From Malania oleifera (lineage: Eukaryota; Streptophyta; Magnoliopsida; Santalales; Ximeniaceae): 64,000 bases of DNA. The stretch is taken from contig NC_080428.1 of assembly GCF_029873635.1 (NCBI RefSeq), positions 65,075,101 to 65,139,100 of the forward strand, in the 5' to 3' direction. Positions 34,401 to 45,894 of the stretch are shown here, piece after piece; within the stretch, counting starts at the first letter, position 1; every line of letters starts with the position of its first letter. The notes beneath the pieces were generated by a model. It did no database searches. It was not told the DNA's origin and worked only from the letters and a program-made list of their open reading frames with translations. The position numbers were made by a program, and so were the translations under genes.

Positions 34401-37400
34401 GATTAAATCTATCATGTTAGAACAAAGCACATTATGGTCAGATATAACAAGATACGAAAGTTGATTGGTGTTAATGAGATTCAAAGGGATAAGTTGGCTA
34501 CAAAAAAATATGTAGTTGATATTTTGATAAAAGTTGTTACTAAGGAGAAGTCCTAACATTGCTTGAACTTACTCCATCTTATTAGTTGCTGAATTAGTAA
34601 TGTGTAACTTTAGGTGGAGGTACATATCTAAAAGCTCTAAGGAGGTGAATATCTTGTTGAGTTATGACTCATATTCAGAAGAATTTATCCACTTAAAGTT
34701 TGTTACAAGTGCGATGTTTCCATACCTCCTTGTCTTCGCCACACTATGGCAGGCGTCTCTATTTGTTTTAAATCCATATTACAGTTAGCTATTGCATTAT
34801 CAACCACTGAAATGGAGTATATAGCAATGACTGAGGCTGCAAAAGAAGCTAAGTGGTTGAAGGGATTCGTAGTTGAACTTAGCATAGAGTAGCAGACTAT
34901 GCATTTACTTTGTGACAGTCAGAGTGTAATTCACTTAACAATGATTAAATCTATCATGTTAGAACAAAGCACATTATGGTCAGATATAACAAGATACGAA
35001 AGTTGATTGGTGTTAATGAGATTCAAAGGGATAAGTTGGCTACAAAAAAATATGTAGTTGATATTTTGATAAAAGTTGTTACTAAGGAGAAGTCCTAACA
35101 TTGCTTGAACTTACTCCATCTTATTAGTTGCTGAATTAGTAATGTGTAACTTTAGGTGGAGGTACATATCTAAAAGCTCTAAGGAGGTGAATATCTTGTT
35201 GAGTTATGACTCATATTCAGAAGAATTTATCCACTTAAAGTTTGTTACAAGTGCGATGTTTCCATACCTCCTTGTCTTCGCCCCCCCCCCGGCCTACATT
35301 TTGTTTAAGACAGGGATAGTGTAATTATGTTGTCATATGAGGGTATTTTGAGATTTTTACATGGGGCTATATATACATATTTGTGACCAAGGGTTAAAAT
35401 CCCAAGATAATTTTCGTTCGATAATATAGTGGAAATTGTGCATGGGCTCCGTGGATGTAGGTACATTGTCGCACCATGTAAATTCGTTGTGTTCTCACAT
35501 GATATTAGGGCGTGATTTCACAATATTATCATTGTTATATGAATGGATTGACATACTAACTCAAAAAAAGTTTATTCTAATCAAATTCAATGCAGTAGGC
35601 GATTAAAATGGGCGGAGAACAAGAAGAATAGCCATACAACTGGTAGATGAAATTTATTTTGGATGTAATGAGCAAAATTAAAACACATGAACAACCAAAT
35701 AAAAATCCACAACTATCTCGCTAATATGTTCTTCATTCCTAGATTGAGAGTGATAGCGCAGGGTGATTATTTAATAATCAGTGTTGAATGGGATCAAAAG
35801 AAAAATATAATAGAAGAATTATTCAATGAACATACAATGTGGGCTTCGACAAATATTAATCAAAAATGCAAAATTTGCTTGGGAAAATGTGAAATTGGCA
35901 TCACAATAGTAGATTCAGACTAGGTACTAAATAGGAAAAATGGAATTATCTTTTCTAGATATTATCTTTATTATGGTCACATTTGTTTAGGAGGGTTAAA
36001 AAAGGGCTGATGAGAAGGATGCACAATGATTTCATACACAAAAGGTGGTTGGAACTTGGAACAGCTGACCACACTCCAATAAAATGAATACTAACCATTA
36101 CGAATAGAATTAGGTGTTTCATTTCTCTACAAAAAATCCACAACTTTAAGTTCTAAAAAAGGCCAGCATAGGAACACAAAATAACCGTGGCAAAATTCTA
36201 TGAATCACCTACTCCACACACAAATCAATACTGGTAAGAAAGCCTACTATGCCCCTTCTTTTTTGATAAACCCTAGTAAGAAAGCCTACAATACCCTTTC
36301 TTTTGGATAAGCACTGTAGAGAATTTCCAAAAGACTTAACCCGTGAGCTAGCATCCTAAGACTTATATAACAGCTTATAACAGCAACTGCACAGAATCTT
36401 GGAAGACAAAAAAGTCAGGCGCAACTCAAAATAAATCTGAAAAGTCCTGCCCAGATGGATGAAAAGAATGGACTATGCAGTGAGAAAAGGAAAAGGATGG
36501 TCATCATACTCATCTAATGTAGAACTTGTAGGCAAACTTATTAATTTTTGAGGTGGTGAAATGAAAGGTGGTTGAAAGATTTGTCTAAACATAGAACTGA
36601 ACAGCAAACCTGGTCATTTGGGGTGTTTTGCAAGCTTATTTTGCAGAATCCACTTTTATTAAATATATTACAAACCTTATGGTTTACACCAAAAGTTATG
36701 ATCACAAATGGGCAAAGAATGAAGTCCGCGGACAGAAATTGTTGAAATGAAAAAGGAAAAAAAGGAAAAAAGATTAACCAAAATAGCAAATGAGTACACA
36801 AAGCATGTTGAAAAGTCATCAGAATGGGTTTCCTAGCGGAACAAGATAAGTGTCCTTTTAAGATGCGAATCTCTGGTGATCAAGAAAGCAAATGCAGATG
36901 GAAAATACAATTGGAAATTGCCATTCAAGTATGTAGTGCCACTCAATTCTCTATCAAATCATTGAATGACGTGCAGAACAGAAACGCAACAGTAGGCACC
37001 AAAATTTAAAACCTAGATGAATGTTCATCCAAGCTAAACCTGAAAGAAAGGACCAACTTAAGGTGTGTGCAGTGTGCAATGCATCATTCCATATTCCTCA
37101 AGTGCTTTCATTCACTGTGTTCTACGTAGCCATACATAATTTTGACACAAACGAATAGAAATGGTAAGAAGAAAATCCCTCAAATGAAATTTTTTTCATT
37201 GCTGGAAATTCGAGGGCTGTGTTGGCAGTTCTATCAGCCTACGCGGGTCCTTTCTGACCCCAGGCATCGGCTACAAAGTGTGGAAACTTACCCATCAAGC
37301 AAGAACATCATAAGCCAAGAACACACGCCCCTAATAATTTTACAAAACCACACAGACCTACTTAGCAAGCACCGTCTACGATAAGATCACATAGAACAAA

Positions 37401-37779
37401 AATAAATATGGTCCGCATAGAAATCCATGTACTTCACACCTTGCAAAACAAACCCTAAATTTATCTGGGGCAAACTGTACTAGATGCTAGGTCGTTTTCA
37501 GAGGAATTTCAGAAATATAGAAAAGAATAGCAATCGAATTTGGCATTTCCTTTCTTTTTTTCGAGTTTTCTCGGCAATCAAACGGAGTATTGAGCAATAA
37601 TTGGAAAAATTGCGTGAATCTAGAACGAATTAAGGCACAACGCTAAGAGATTATATATGAATGAACTGGGTTGGGGTTCAGAGTTGAAGCACCTTTGATG
37701 GGGGCAGAGATTTTCGAAGAGGGTATGCCCGATGAGTGCCCAGAGTCACAGACACCCTCGCATCTCCTGCAATCGCCAT
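28491..37779 (-). CDS. MINE1: MinE-type plastid division regulator, two exons split by an 8.6 kb intron
   Basis: MinE positions the chloroplast division ring by displacing the MinCD inhibitor from mid-plastid. It acts in the stroma. Exon 1 is 37693-37779 (29 codons, MAIAGDARVSVTLG...LPPSK), a Ser/Arg-containing transit-peptide start like that of plant MinE. Exon 2 is 28491-29048 (185 codons plus stop). The join is phase 0, with donor AAG|GTGCTT and acceptor TTTATTGCAG|ATA. Total is 214 aa, against about 229 for Arabidopsis. The MinE domain spans about residues 80-180, with NLAWKIVFP (86-94), IAKQRLKMILFSDRC (106-120), VHALSDFVEIE (135-145) and YSVTVPVRRVK (164-174), then an acidic tail. A Met codon at 29054 lies in the intron and is not the start. 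The intron contains copia-3. The exon 2 identity is firm. The exon 1 join is inferred from signals and family resemblance. Confidence 0.93.
29691..30100 (+). repeat. left LTR of copia-3
   Basis: A 410-bp TG...CA repeat followed immediately by the tRNA-Met-type primer site. It is clearly similar to 35197-35522, for example over the GGCTATATATACA stretch, but strongly diverged. Confidence 0.85.
32879..33492. mobile_element. hAT-like MITE, CAATGTTTTAAAAGGC family, copy 1
   Basis: The ends are CAATGTTTTAAAAGGC and GCCTTTTAAAACATTG, near-perfect inverted repeats. The flanks GTATGAAG (32871-32878) and GTCTAAAG (33493-33500) agree at 6 of 8. It is 614 bp, AT-rich in the centre and without coding capacity. 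It interrupts the reverse-transcriptase region of copia-3, so it is younger than that element. Related copies lie at 42626-43300 and 49013-49666. Confidence 0.88.
34198..35281 (+). repeat. 542-bp tandem duplication in copia-3
   Basis: Units 34198-34739 and 34740-35281 are near identical; only two differences were seen (near 34314/34856 and 34326/34868). Each unit carries the end of the RNase H region, the purine tract and the first about 85 bp of the right LTR. The second unit runs into a C tract at 35281-35290. Confidence 0.9.
35197..35522 (+). repeat. right LTR of copia-3
   Basis: It starts TGTTGAGTTATGACTC after the purine-rich tract and ends about TTCACA. It is shorter than the left LTR (326 against 410 bp) and contains a C tract at about 35281-35290. 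An extra partial LTR start at 34655-34739 comes from the tandem duplication. Confidence 0.8.
35687..35923 (+). other. unassigned open stretch of 78 codons in the MINE1 intron
   Basis: It encodes a compositionally normal peptide with FFIPRLRVIAQGDYLIISVE and a Cys pair (CKICLGKC), ending ITIVDSD. It looks like a fragment of a real protein domain, possibly from a mobile or viral element, but I cannot name the family. It lies directly beyond copia-3 and is antisense to MINE1. Confidence 0.35.
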
Positions 37780-40122
37780 GCTCGCGATTTCCCGACCCTC
37801 CTCAGATTGGGGAAATTCTAGGAAGTGCCTGCCTACTCACAGAGTCGCAGCCTCCCTCGCCTCAGGAACGAGTTTCTTCCCAGTGCTGAAAGTTGAAGCA
37901 TCAGAGGATTTAGGACTGCAATTTACGACTGTGGAACGTTGGCACTGGCACTGGCACTGGCTAGTGGCAAACGACGTCGTTTTCCTCCTAATTGTTGTAA
38001 TCTGCTGTTGCTCGTAAATTGACCTAGGCTAAAACTTTTAATGTGACAGTCCTAAGCTAAAAAAAAATAAGTCACCATAGAACTATATAAAATTATTTCT
38101 AAGATGCACAATCTCCTTTTAATTTTATGGCTCATTTTGATTCGCAAAATAACTATCCTTTAGGATGAAATAAAATATTATAAAAATTTTTAAAAAATAA
38201 TAGTTAATCTTTATAAGTTTTTCATTATTTTATTTAATGTATAGTATAAAAAAATAAACTTCAAAAATAATTATTAATTATGTGACTTTGACATTATTAT
38301 TATTTATTTTATGATATCAATATAATTTCTTATATAACTAATTTATTATTACTAAAATATTTTTAAGAATAGACATTTCGCAAACTAAATATAGGATTAA
38401 TATCATTTTTAACATATTAAAATTTTTAATTCTAAAATATCCTTAAATCGATGAACATTTTAAGATAAATGATTACTGTTGTGGGAGTTTTCATTATGAA
38501 CTTTCTTTGAAAATAAAATAAAAAATATATAATGAATAGTGGTCCACTACTCCAATTACAATGGGTGAATGATGGACTCCGTACAAAATAAGAGTAAATT
38601 TTTTTATTGTACTAGGTGGGTGAAATTGTGCATTTGTAGTTATGCTATATGGATAGAATTGTCTAATTGTTCTACCTAAGCAGGTCATTTTACGAAACAT
38701 CTTCATATGGTCATCTGGTTTGTACATGAGAGATGTGTCTGCATCTACAAATTTGACTTTGCCTCCTAATTAGGGTTTGATCTATGACAAACCTAATCTA
38801 CCTCTCGCTAGGGAAAGTCCCCCTATTCAAGTGGTTTGTATGGGTAGGCATATTCGACCATCAATTTTTTTTTTTAAAGTACAATTTTATAACAAACTTT
38901 ATTCACACTCTAAATCCAAAAGTGGTTTTTTTTTTTAACTTCAAAATAAAAAATGAAGCATCATACAATACCAACTAAATTCACTTGAAAATGCCCTAAT
39001 GTTTTTTTTAAAAAAATTAAATTAAATAATGGTGTCTAAAACTTTTTGGATACTCAACTAATCCACTGGAATAATGGATCCATCGTTCTACCATTTTTTA
39101 TTTAAATACTAAAATATAATTTTAAACAAAAAATCATAATCCCTAAAACTCAAACCTGCCAAATATTTATAGCATAAAATGTTGAAGGAACCATTTGATT
39201 GTTTAGTTCATTCAAATTGTTCTGAGTAAAAAATAATTAAAGTTGTTATTGTTATGATTTATTATCATAATTATTAGAATAGAATATTATTAAGTAATAT
39301 TTGAAAGTATGAATTTTTTATATTATATTTAGATTTGAGTGAAGTTAAAAATATATATTTTTATATTATTTTTTCTCTAAATTCACATAAATTCAAATTC
39401 AAAACTTAAAATTAATACTCTGGATACAAAATTAAAAGTTATTATGCTTTTCTTATTATTGTACTACTGTTCTCATTATTTTTTTCTTTATTATGACTAA
39501 TTACATAATTTAAACACGAGCATTAAATATTCCTATGCAAGTGTAAAATTACAAGATAGCCCCCTATTAAGGTCAAACCATTCAGGGGCTTTCTGTAATT
39601 TCACTTTTTTTTTTTTTAATAAAAAAAAAAAACAGGTTTCCACGCTCTACTGCAGAATCTTCACAGCAGGAGGCAAGTTGGCCGGCGGAGCCCACGTGTG
39701 CGGGTGTCGTCGCTCATCAGCGTCCTTCCAACGCAACCCTGAAGACATTCATCCAAATCCAACGTTCCCTATTTTGCGAATTTAACGGCTCAGATCCATC
39801 CGGATCTTCAGGAAGAGGTTTTATCCCCTACGTCGCGACCTCACCCTCCGCTCCCATCAGGAAGCTCACCCACACAGTCGGCCCGAGAAACAGCCGCCAG
39901 AAGTGCACGTGGCGGATGCCCACAGCCGCATCTGTATACACATGCGGCGCTGCGTCAAATATATGTTTCTTTTTCCTGAAATTGGAAACCCTAGACACCT
40001 TTATTCACGCAGAGAGATAAGCCTATATGTAAAACTCCTCTCCCTCTCCCTCTCCCTCTCTTCTGGTTCTCTGTGTCTCGTGTACTTCTTCCCTTCTTCT
40101 CATTCGAAGCTTTGCGAGAGCC
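37780..40122. promoter_or_regulatory. divergent intergenic region between MINE1 and eIF5A
   Basis: The 2.3 kb between the start codons of the two head-to-head genes should hold both promoters. The MINE1 side (37780-37990) is GC-richer and probably 5' UTR. 38030-39640 is AT-rich with no gene or repeat seen except an (T)n/(A)n pair at about 39606-39632. The eIF5A side (39650-40122) is GC-rich again, with the elements listed separately. Confidence 0.6.
39956..40063 (+). promoter_or_regulatory. eIF5A core promoter and leader: TATA-like box, telo-box, CT-rich tract
   Basis: CAAATATATG (39956-39965) is a plausible TATA box. AAACCCTAG at 39986-39994 is a telo-box, a motif common near the start of plant genes for translation components and linked to growth-related expression. 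A (CTCCCT)n-type pyrimidine tract at about 40037-40063 fits the CT-rich leaders typical of such genes. The ATG follows at 40123. Transcription start was not determined. Confidence 0.55.
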
Positions 40123-43100
40123 ATGTCGGACGAGGAGCACCACTTCGAGTCGAAGGCCGATGCGGGAGCTTCGAAGACATTTCCTCAGCAGGCTGGTACC
40201 ATTCGCAAGAATGGTTACATTGTGATAAAAAACAGGCCTTGCAAGGTTTGATATTCGTTTTTTGATTTGTTTTTGCGTCTCCTTTATTTGTTTCTTATTT
40301 TGTTTTGATGCCCCGTTGAATCTGGAGTTCCAGGGCTGTGTAGATCTTGGATTTGTTCGGTTTGATTGTTAGGTTTTCTGATTTGGGAGGTTTAGTTATT
40401 CACATGATGTTGGATTTTTCATCTTCTTTTTTTTCACTCTCCGAGCGTCTAGGGCATTTGATGTTTGTTGGTCTTAATTGCTCCTGAATCCGTAACATGT
40501 TGATAATTTGTAGGGTTTGTACTTGCTGATGCGGAACTTCAAGATGATGTTCCAGCTGACACGGATCTTATGAAATGAAAAGTTGGAGTTTGGGTAGTTT
40601 CATTTGTAAGAAAGATTAGAGGGCTTCATTAATGCCGTGAGTAGCAGCAATAAGAGGCTGCTGTTTTGGGGTTTTAGGGTCGCATAGCACCAAGAAGAAG
40701 AGCAACTTTGGGTTTTTTGTTATGGGCTGTCTTAGGGCGAACAGCAGCAGCAGTAAGCTGCAGGAGGAGGTTTCGAGTGTGTGAGTTTAGGGTATTCTCT
40801 AAGAGGAGCCGTGACCAACCGTGAGCAGCAGCAGGGGCTGCTGGTCTGCTATTAGTTAGGGTAGCTGGGGTCATGTAGAAGCATTAAAAAGAGAGAGGAG
40901 AGGAGCAGCCAAAGAGGAGCCGTGAACAGCAGCGGCGGCTGCTGGTCTGCTAGTCATTACCGTGTATTAGGAAAATAGAGTAAAATGTTCATTTAATCCT
41001 TAGGAGTGACGTGCTTGAAAATTAAAATCAATGACATTGCAACACACCCGCATGAGGAGGCTTTGGTTTTTTTTTGGAGGGGGTTGTGATTGGGGAAAGG
41101 CGTTGGATAGGAAAAAGAGGGAGGTTTATTTTCGGATCTGCTGTTAGTTTTGCTGAACCATGACTAAACTACTGTTCATAGGTCGACAATTGATTTTTAT
41201 TCCTTTAAGACTGGGTAACTACTCCTAAAAGCTGAAAATTTGTGAGAAATGTTTTCTGGTTTTGTGCTGGTGGCTCTGTGTGTTTTCTGGTTTTGTGCTG
41301 GTTTTGACCAGCATATCTTTAATATGTTTTTATGGTGGCTCTGTATGTTTTTTCATGAAGTTGTGGGGTCAGCGGAGAGTGGGGCGGCATGTGGCAAAGA
41401 AACAATAGTGTGCCTGTCTTTTCTTGGAGAATAGAAGCACTTATGCTTTGTGTCTTTGTTGTTTTCTTCAATATATTAAACTGAATATGGTACATGAGAA
41501 GGCAAAAATTTAGTACTTTAATATGCCTTGCGCTCGTGATGCAGTTTGTGGTCGGTAGTCCTTCTTCTATTAGTTAGGTTCACAAACCAGCAGAAGCCAA
41601 ATCTGGCATGCAATTCTATTTTCATGTCTGTATTTTCTCTATTATTCAATCAGTTAAGCAGCCCTCAGATGTTTTGTTCGCCCATGCAAAAAGGTTCCCC
41701 TTGTCTTTGTTACTTGATCACCACGAGTTATTTGGTGAATATTCCTACAATTTTGTTCTGAGGAAGGCCAAATATTTGCCTATCCTGATTCCCATGTATT
41801 TGCCTGTTTTGAGGATTAAATGTAGTCCTGTTCTGAAGTCTCTTTGTTGACAACAGGTTGTGGAGGTTTCAACTTCTAAAACTGGCAAGCACGGCCATGC
41901 CAAGTGTCACTTTGTTGGAATTGACATCTTCAATGGAAAAAAACTTGAAGATATTGTGCCCTCCTCCCACAACTGTGATGTATGATCTTACTTGGATTAG
42001 TTTTTTCGTTTTTGTTTGTGTTATTCTAGTTTGCTGCATTTTGCTCACTAATTTTTCCTAGAAGTTAAATTCTGTGCTTTACATTGCAGGTTCCCCATGT
42101 CAACCGTACTGATTACCAGCTGATTGATATATCTGAGGATGGATTTGTATATTCTTACTTTCCCTTGCTTGATTGGCTGGTTGGTTCTGCCAGAATTTAG
42201 TTTAATGGGCTGGTTGATGTTTCAATGTTCCAGGTCAGTCTGCTGACTGAGAGTGGTAATACTAAAGATGATCTGAGGCTTCCAACTGATGACAATCTGC
42301 TCTCGCAGGTCAGTTGATGAGAATTCCTTCCACTTTTAAAAAAAAAATTATTTCCATTGATTTTTGTTTGCCCTTTCTTTTCCCTTTTCCTTTTGTTGGT
42401 TTTTCTCTTTTTTTTGGGGCGGGGGGGTTGTTGTTGGAGGATTGGTGTTGTCAAGAAGGTGTTGATTCCTTTTTTACAGCATCATTCTCCTGCTGATCTC
42501 TAGTTATATTTGTAATCTGACTTTACTACTGAGCTGTTTCTATGTTTTGTGGTAACTTTGAATATGGTAGTTTATGAAGACACAGTGCTTAGATATCCCT
42601 TTGTTTCCCTTGGATGTGTAAATAACAATGTTTTAAAAGGCGCAGGGGTAAGGGGAGGCATTTTACCCTCTGCGAGGTGGCGTAAGCCTTAAGTGGTTGA
42701 GGTGTAAGCCTTAAGGCGTTTAGGCGTAAGCATTTTGGGACTGTATTTTTTTAAATAATTATTAAATAAAATAAATTTATCTATAGTATAAAAGTGAACT
42801 GAAACAAATCAAAAGCAGCTGCAGCTTACCTTGAGTTTTAGAGACATTGGCAGAGTCTGCTACGAACAACGCTGGAGAGAGAGTTGAATACTTGAATTAG
42901 TTCAAGGAGATGGGAGGTTGGAAGGGGTTATCGACTCGTAGGAGAGAGACGAGAAGCTGGGAGGAGTCTTTGAAGCCAGACGCAAGCTTGGAAAGAGACA
43001 AGAGGTTCGAAGGGGTCGTCGGAGAGAGATGAAACGTCGAAGGGGGGTTTTGATGCCCGTCAAAGCCCTTTTAGTTTTGTTTACTTAATTTTTTTTTTTG

Positions 43101-44153
43101 TAAGTATTTTAAATCAGGCTGCTCCCAAAAGGTGTACGCCTTCCCTTACGACGCTTAAAAGGCGCGCCTTTTGTCCTGATGTGTATGCATTCTCCCTTGA
43201 GGCATACGCATTTTAGGATTTACACCTTTCAAGTTACGCCTTGGGGTGTTTTATACTCAAAATGCATCAGGCGGGCGTCACGAATGCCTTTAAAACACTG
43301 GTTAATAATGTAAGAGGAAGTGTGGGTCTAGGTTCTGCATCTCCAGTCACTGCAACAAAATACTTATGTTTAATTCTGGGAGAGGTCAGTTGATGTAAGG
43401 TGGTGTGCTTTTGAGCTAGATTTGGTTTTCTAATTTTATGGGAGTTTGAAGAGAGAAATTAAACACAACAATAATAACAAGCTCAAAGTGGGATTGGTTA
43501 TATTTATCTTTTTTCTCCAATTCACGTGATTAAGGGCATTTTCTTCAATTAACTGAGATATTAAATCCTTTCTCACTAGGATAGAGAGGATCTTATTGAG
43601 CATCTCATCATTGTAGACACAAATTTGAAAGGGAAAATACACCTACAGTTTTCATATAGCAAAGGCCTCTTTATGTTTTAAAGCGGCGAGGGGTGAAGGA
43701 GACTGCTGCTAATTAGGATATGAGTGAACAGCTTTTAGCTATTATAGAGAATGACTTTGTACCCCTTCGACCCAATTGGGCATATTTTACTTTAGAAGTT
43801 TACTAGGTGCATTATTAGCAGTAGTAGGTGTAGCTTAGGAATGTTTCTGTTTCTCCTAATATAAATATTAGAACTAAAGCAATATAAGTGTCCAATTAAT
43901 GCTCTCATATGGGATTCGTGCTCTAATATTGCTTGCATTGACTTAATATGATTGTTTTGCAAATCGCTGTCATCACTATTTCAACTTTGTGAATAATGAC
44001 ATTGGTATTTCAATTTCTAATAATCATGTCTCCAATTTTGACTAAATGCAGATCAAAGATGGATTTGCTGATGGAAAAGACCTTGTTGTCTCTGTAATGT
44101 GTGCCATGGGAGAGGAGCAGATCTGTGCCCTGAAGGACATTGGCCCCAAGTAA
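40123..44153 (+). CDS. EIF5A: eukaryotic translation initiation factor 5A, five exons
   Basis: eIF5A binds the ribosomal E site and promotes peptide-bond formation at poorly reactive residues, and also termination. Exons are 40123-40245, 41857-41979, 42090-42146, 42234-42308 and 44052-44153. All junctions are phase 0 with GT/AG ends. The product is 159 aa, the usual plant length. Residues 1-41 ([10 protein letters not shown]...KNRPCK) open the protein. Residues 48-55 contain SKTGKHGH, with the Lys (52) that is converted to hypusine by deoxyhypusine synthase and hydroxylase. [20 protein letters not shown] (60-79) ends the N-terminal SH3-like domain. The C-terminal OB-fold ends CALKDIGPK. Every exon is intact. 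Intron 4 (42309-44051) carries a MITE. It is head-to-head with MINE1 and tail-to-tail with IPK. Confidence 0.98.
40500..40990 (+). other. eIF5A intron 1 segment with GCAGCAGC/GCTGCTG-rich duplication
   Basis: Within intron 1 (40246-41856) a stretch with AGAGGAGCCGTGA followed by CAGCAGC and GGCTGCTGGTCTGCTA occurs twice, at about 40802 and 40912. The CAGC and GCTG runs are complementary, so the unit could fold. No coding role is apparent. Confidence 0.5.
42626..43300. mobile_element. hAT-like MITE, CAATGTTTTAAAAGGC family, copy 2 (in eIF5A intron 4)
   Basis: The ends CAATGTTTTAAAAGGCG and GCCTTTAAAACACTG are inverted repeats. The flanks GTAAATAA (42618-42625) and GTTAATAA (43301-43308) agree at 7 of 8. 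It is 675 bp and related to 32879-33492 and 49013-49666. GGCGTAAGCC-type motifs crowd both subterminal regions. The centre (42800-43060) is GC-richer and has no counterpart obvious in copy 1. Confidence 0.88.
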
Positions 44154-45116
44154 TTCCCTTTTGTCGATTGCTCATAGTCTGGAACTCCAAACCAAGCAGA
44201 TATATATATATTGTCTTACTGAAGAGTTTTATGTTGGTTCTCGAATTGGCAACTCATTTTAAGGAACCAATATTTATCTATCCGTTCCTTGTGGTGTGGC
44301 CTTCATTCACAACAAGACTTCTAGTCATTAATAGACCTTTATAATCAATATTTTTGTTTTCTTTGAGCCATGCCTTGTTTCATGAAAGTCCAGTCAGTAA
44401 GACTGTAAATACGTCTTGGCACTCTGTTGGTGCAAGCTTGATATTTATAGTTTGGTTTTAATTCCCTAATGGACTTTGGTCACTTCATCCCTGTCTGGAT
44501 TGTATATTTTGCTCTCAATTTATTTGTTGATTTGGGGTGCTTTTTAAGATTGTCATTGATTTGATAAATGGATGTCACACTGTTGGGTGCTTGAAAAATG
44601 TTTAAACTTGATGTGAATGCAGCTTAGGAAATTCAGGTTGGGGTTAAGGACTTTGCTTTGTAATCTATGTCAGTTTGTTCCTAAATATTTTAAGGCAAGG
44701 CCGGAATTTTATTAGTGGATCTTGTTTTTAAGGAAGGAGAATTTGAAAATCATTTTTTTTTTTCTTGTTTTAAAAAAAAAATGTTTGTGTCGTATATTTT
44801 AGAGAATGCAACCTTTTGTTCAAAATGAATTGAAAATTGATTAGAGTTGAAGATCCACGGTGAAAAGTTGAAATTCTGTCTTGATTTATTATATTTTGTT
44901 ATTTTTTTTCATAATCGATAAAGGAAATATGAATTTTTCATATGTTCTCTCTCCTTATATTTTTAATTCTCAGACTATGCCTTAATCTACATTAAAAAGC
45001 AATCTTGATCGGCAGCTGCGTCTGCATTATTGCCTTCGTTTCAATTTTTGGGAAAGCTGTAACTTCATAGGTTGGCGCAACATTTGTTAATATATTGATT
45101 TTTATTCTGTTTAATA

Positions 45117-45147
<31 letters not shown>

Positions 45148-45243
45148 TTTCTAGTTTTACCAGATCAAAAATTCTTGATACATGTTTCTAAATATGAGTT
45201 TCGTCTCTGAGAGAACTGAAGAATAAAAATGATTACTCTGATA
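44154..45243. other. eIF5A 3' UTR and intergenic sequence
   Basis: AT-rich sequence downstream of the eIF5A stop codon. A TA dinucleotide run lies at about 45117-45148. No other gene was seen. Confidence 0.5.
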
Positions 45244-45894
45244 TAGGGGTGTGTAATTGGTCGGGCCAATTTGGTTATTTAATTAAATTAATTAATCTTT
45301 TTTTGATTAACTGAATAGACTGAATTGTATCCCATCGAATCAAATTTTTGAATAATTTGATTAATTGAATTTATTTGAATAAAATTAAAAATAATTATGA
45401 AACTTCCCAGAAAAGAGCAAAGCAATGTGAGGAAGATGATGAGAGCAAGAAGGTGAAGTATTATTGAGATTATTATTATTAGCAGCAGCTTCCTGTACTT
45501 GTATTTGAGAATCTCAGCTCTCATGGCATTAAGCTCCATGACTGGATCTGGGACTGGAACCCTGGAAGTGTGAACTCACCGTCACCGTCTGCTGGTGTGC
45601 GCTGCATGCAAAGTTGCGATGCGAACTCACTGAAGTGCCTTATTGCAAACTTAGGAAGGGAAGAGGGAAATGGAAAATTAGGAATGGCCGAATTGGAATG
45701 GCACCTAATCAGGCCTGAAATTGAAATCGTAAATCATATAATTTAATAATTTATATTTAATTATTAATTATTAAAAATCGAATTACATTTTTCCCATAAA
45801 AACAGAATACCCAAAGTAATCCCATTCCAAAATCGAACCAAACCGACTGAACTAGGTCAATTAATTTGGTTAAAACCAAATTATGTTCATCCCT
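45244..45894. mobile_element. hAT-like MITE, TAGGGGT family, copy 3
   Basis: The left end is TAGGGGTGTGTAATTGG and the right end is ATGTTCATCCCTA. The flanks CTCTGATA and GTTTGATG agree at only 5 of 8, so the duplication is decayed. Subterminal AACCAAA/TTTGGTT motifs resemble those of 25690-26179. It is 651 bp and lies between the convergent eIF5A and IPK genes. Confidence 0.7.

Larger units (their letters stand above)
29691..35522 (+). mobile_element. Ty1/copia LTR retrotransposon (copia-3) inside the MINE1 intron
   Basis: The left LTR is 29691-30100 (TGTTGAGTTATG...CATAACA), followed by primer site ATTGGTATCAAAGC. The right LTR begins at 35197 after a purine-rich tract and ends near 35522. 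Flanks TTATT and ATATT agree at 4 of 5. Parts: gag with CCHC knuckle at 30788-30829, protease and integrase remnants (30960-32000), reverse transcriptase (32450-33700, split by a MITE at 32879-33492) and RNase H (34080-34480). A 542-bp segment covering RNase H end, purine tract and LTR start is duplicated in tandem. The LTRs are more diverged than those of copia-1, and the coding region has many breaks. It is an old fossil, antisense to the host gene. Confidence 0.88.
29049..37692 (-). other. intron 1 of MINE1, inflated by retrotransposon insertion
   Basis: This intron is 8644 bp. It holds a G tract (about 29432-29460), the whole copia-3 element (29691-35522) with a nested MITE, and an unassigned open stretch (35687-35923). 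The parts at 29100-29690 and 35930-37690 show no gene. Without copia-3 it would be about 2.8 kb. No splice-blocking change at its ends is visible. Confidence 0.8.

Noticed and set aside
39903-40265. 120-codon frame over the eIF5A first exon
   Set aside because: It is out of frame with the conserved eIF5A sequence and lies mainly in the 5' UTR.
42480-42530. An extra eIF5A exon in intron 4
   Set aside because: The five exons already give the complete 159-aa protein in phase, and nothing coding-like remains in the intron apart from the MITE.
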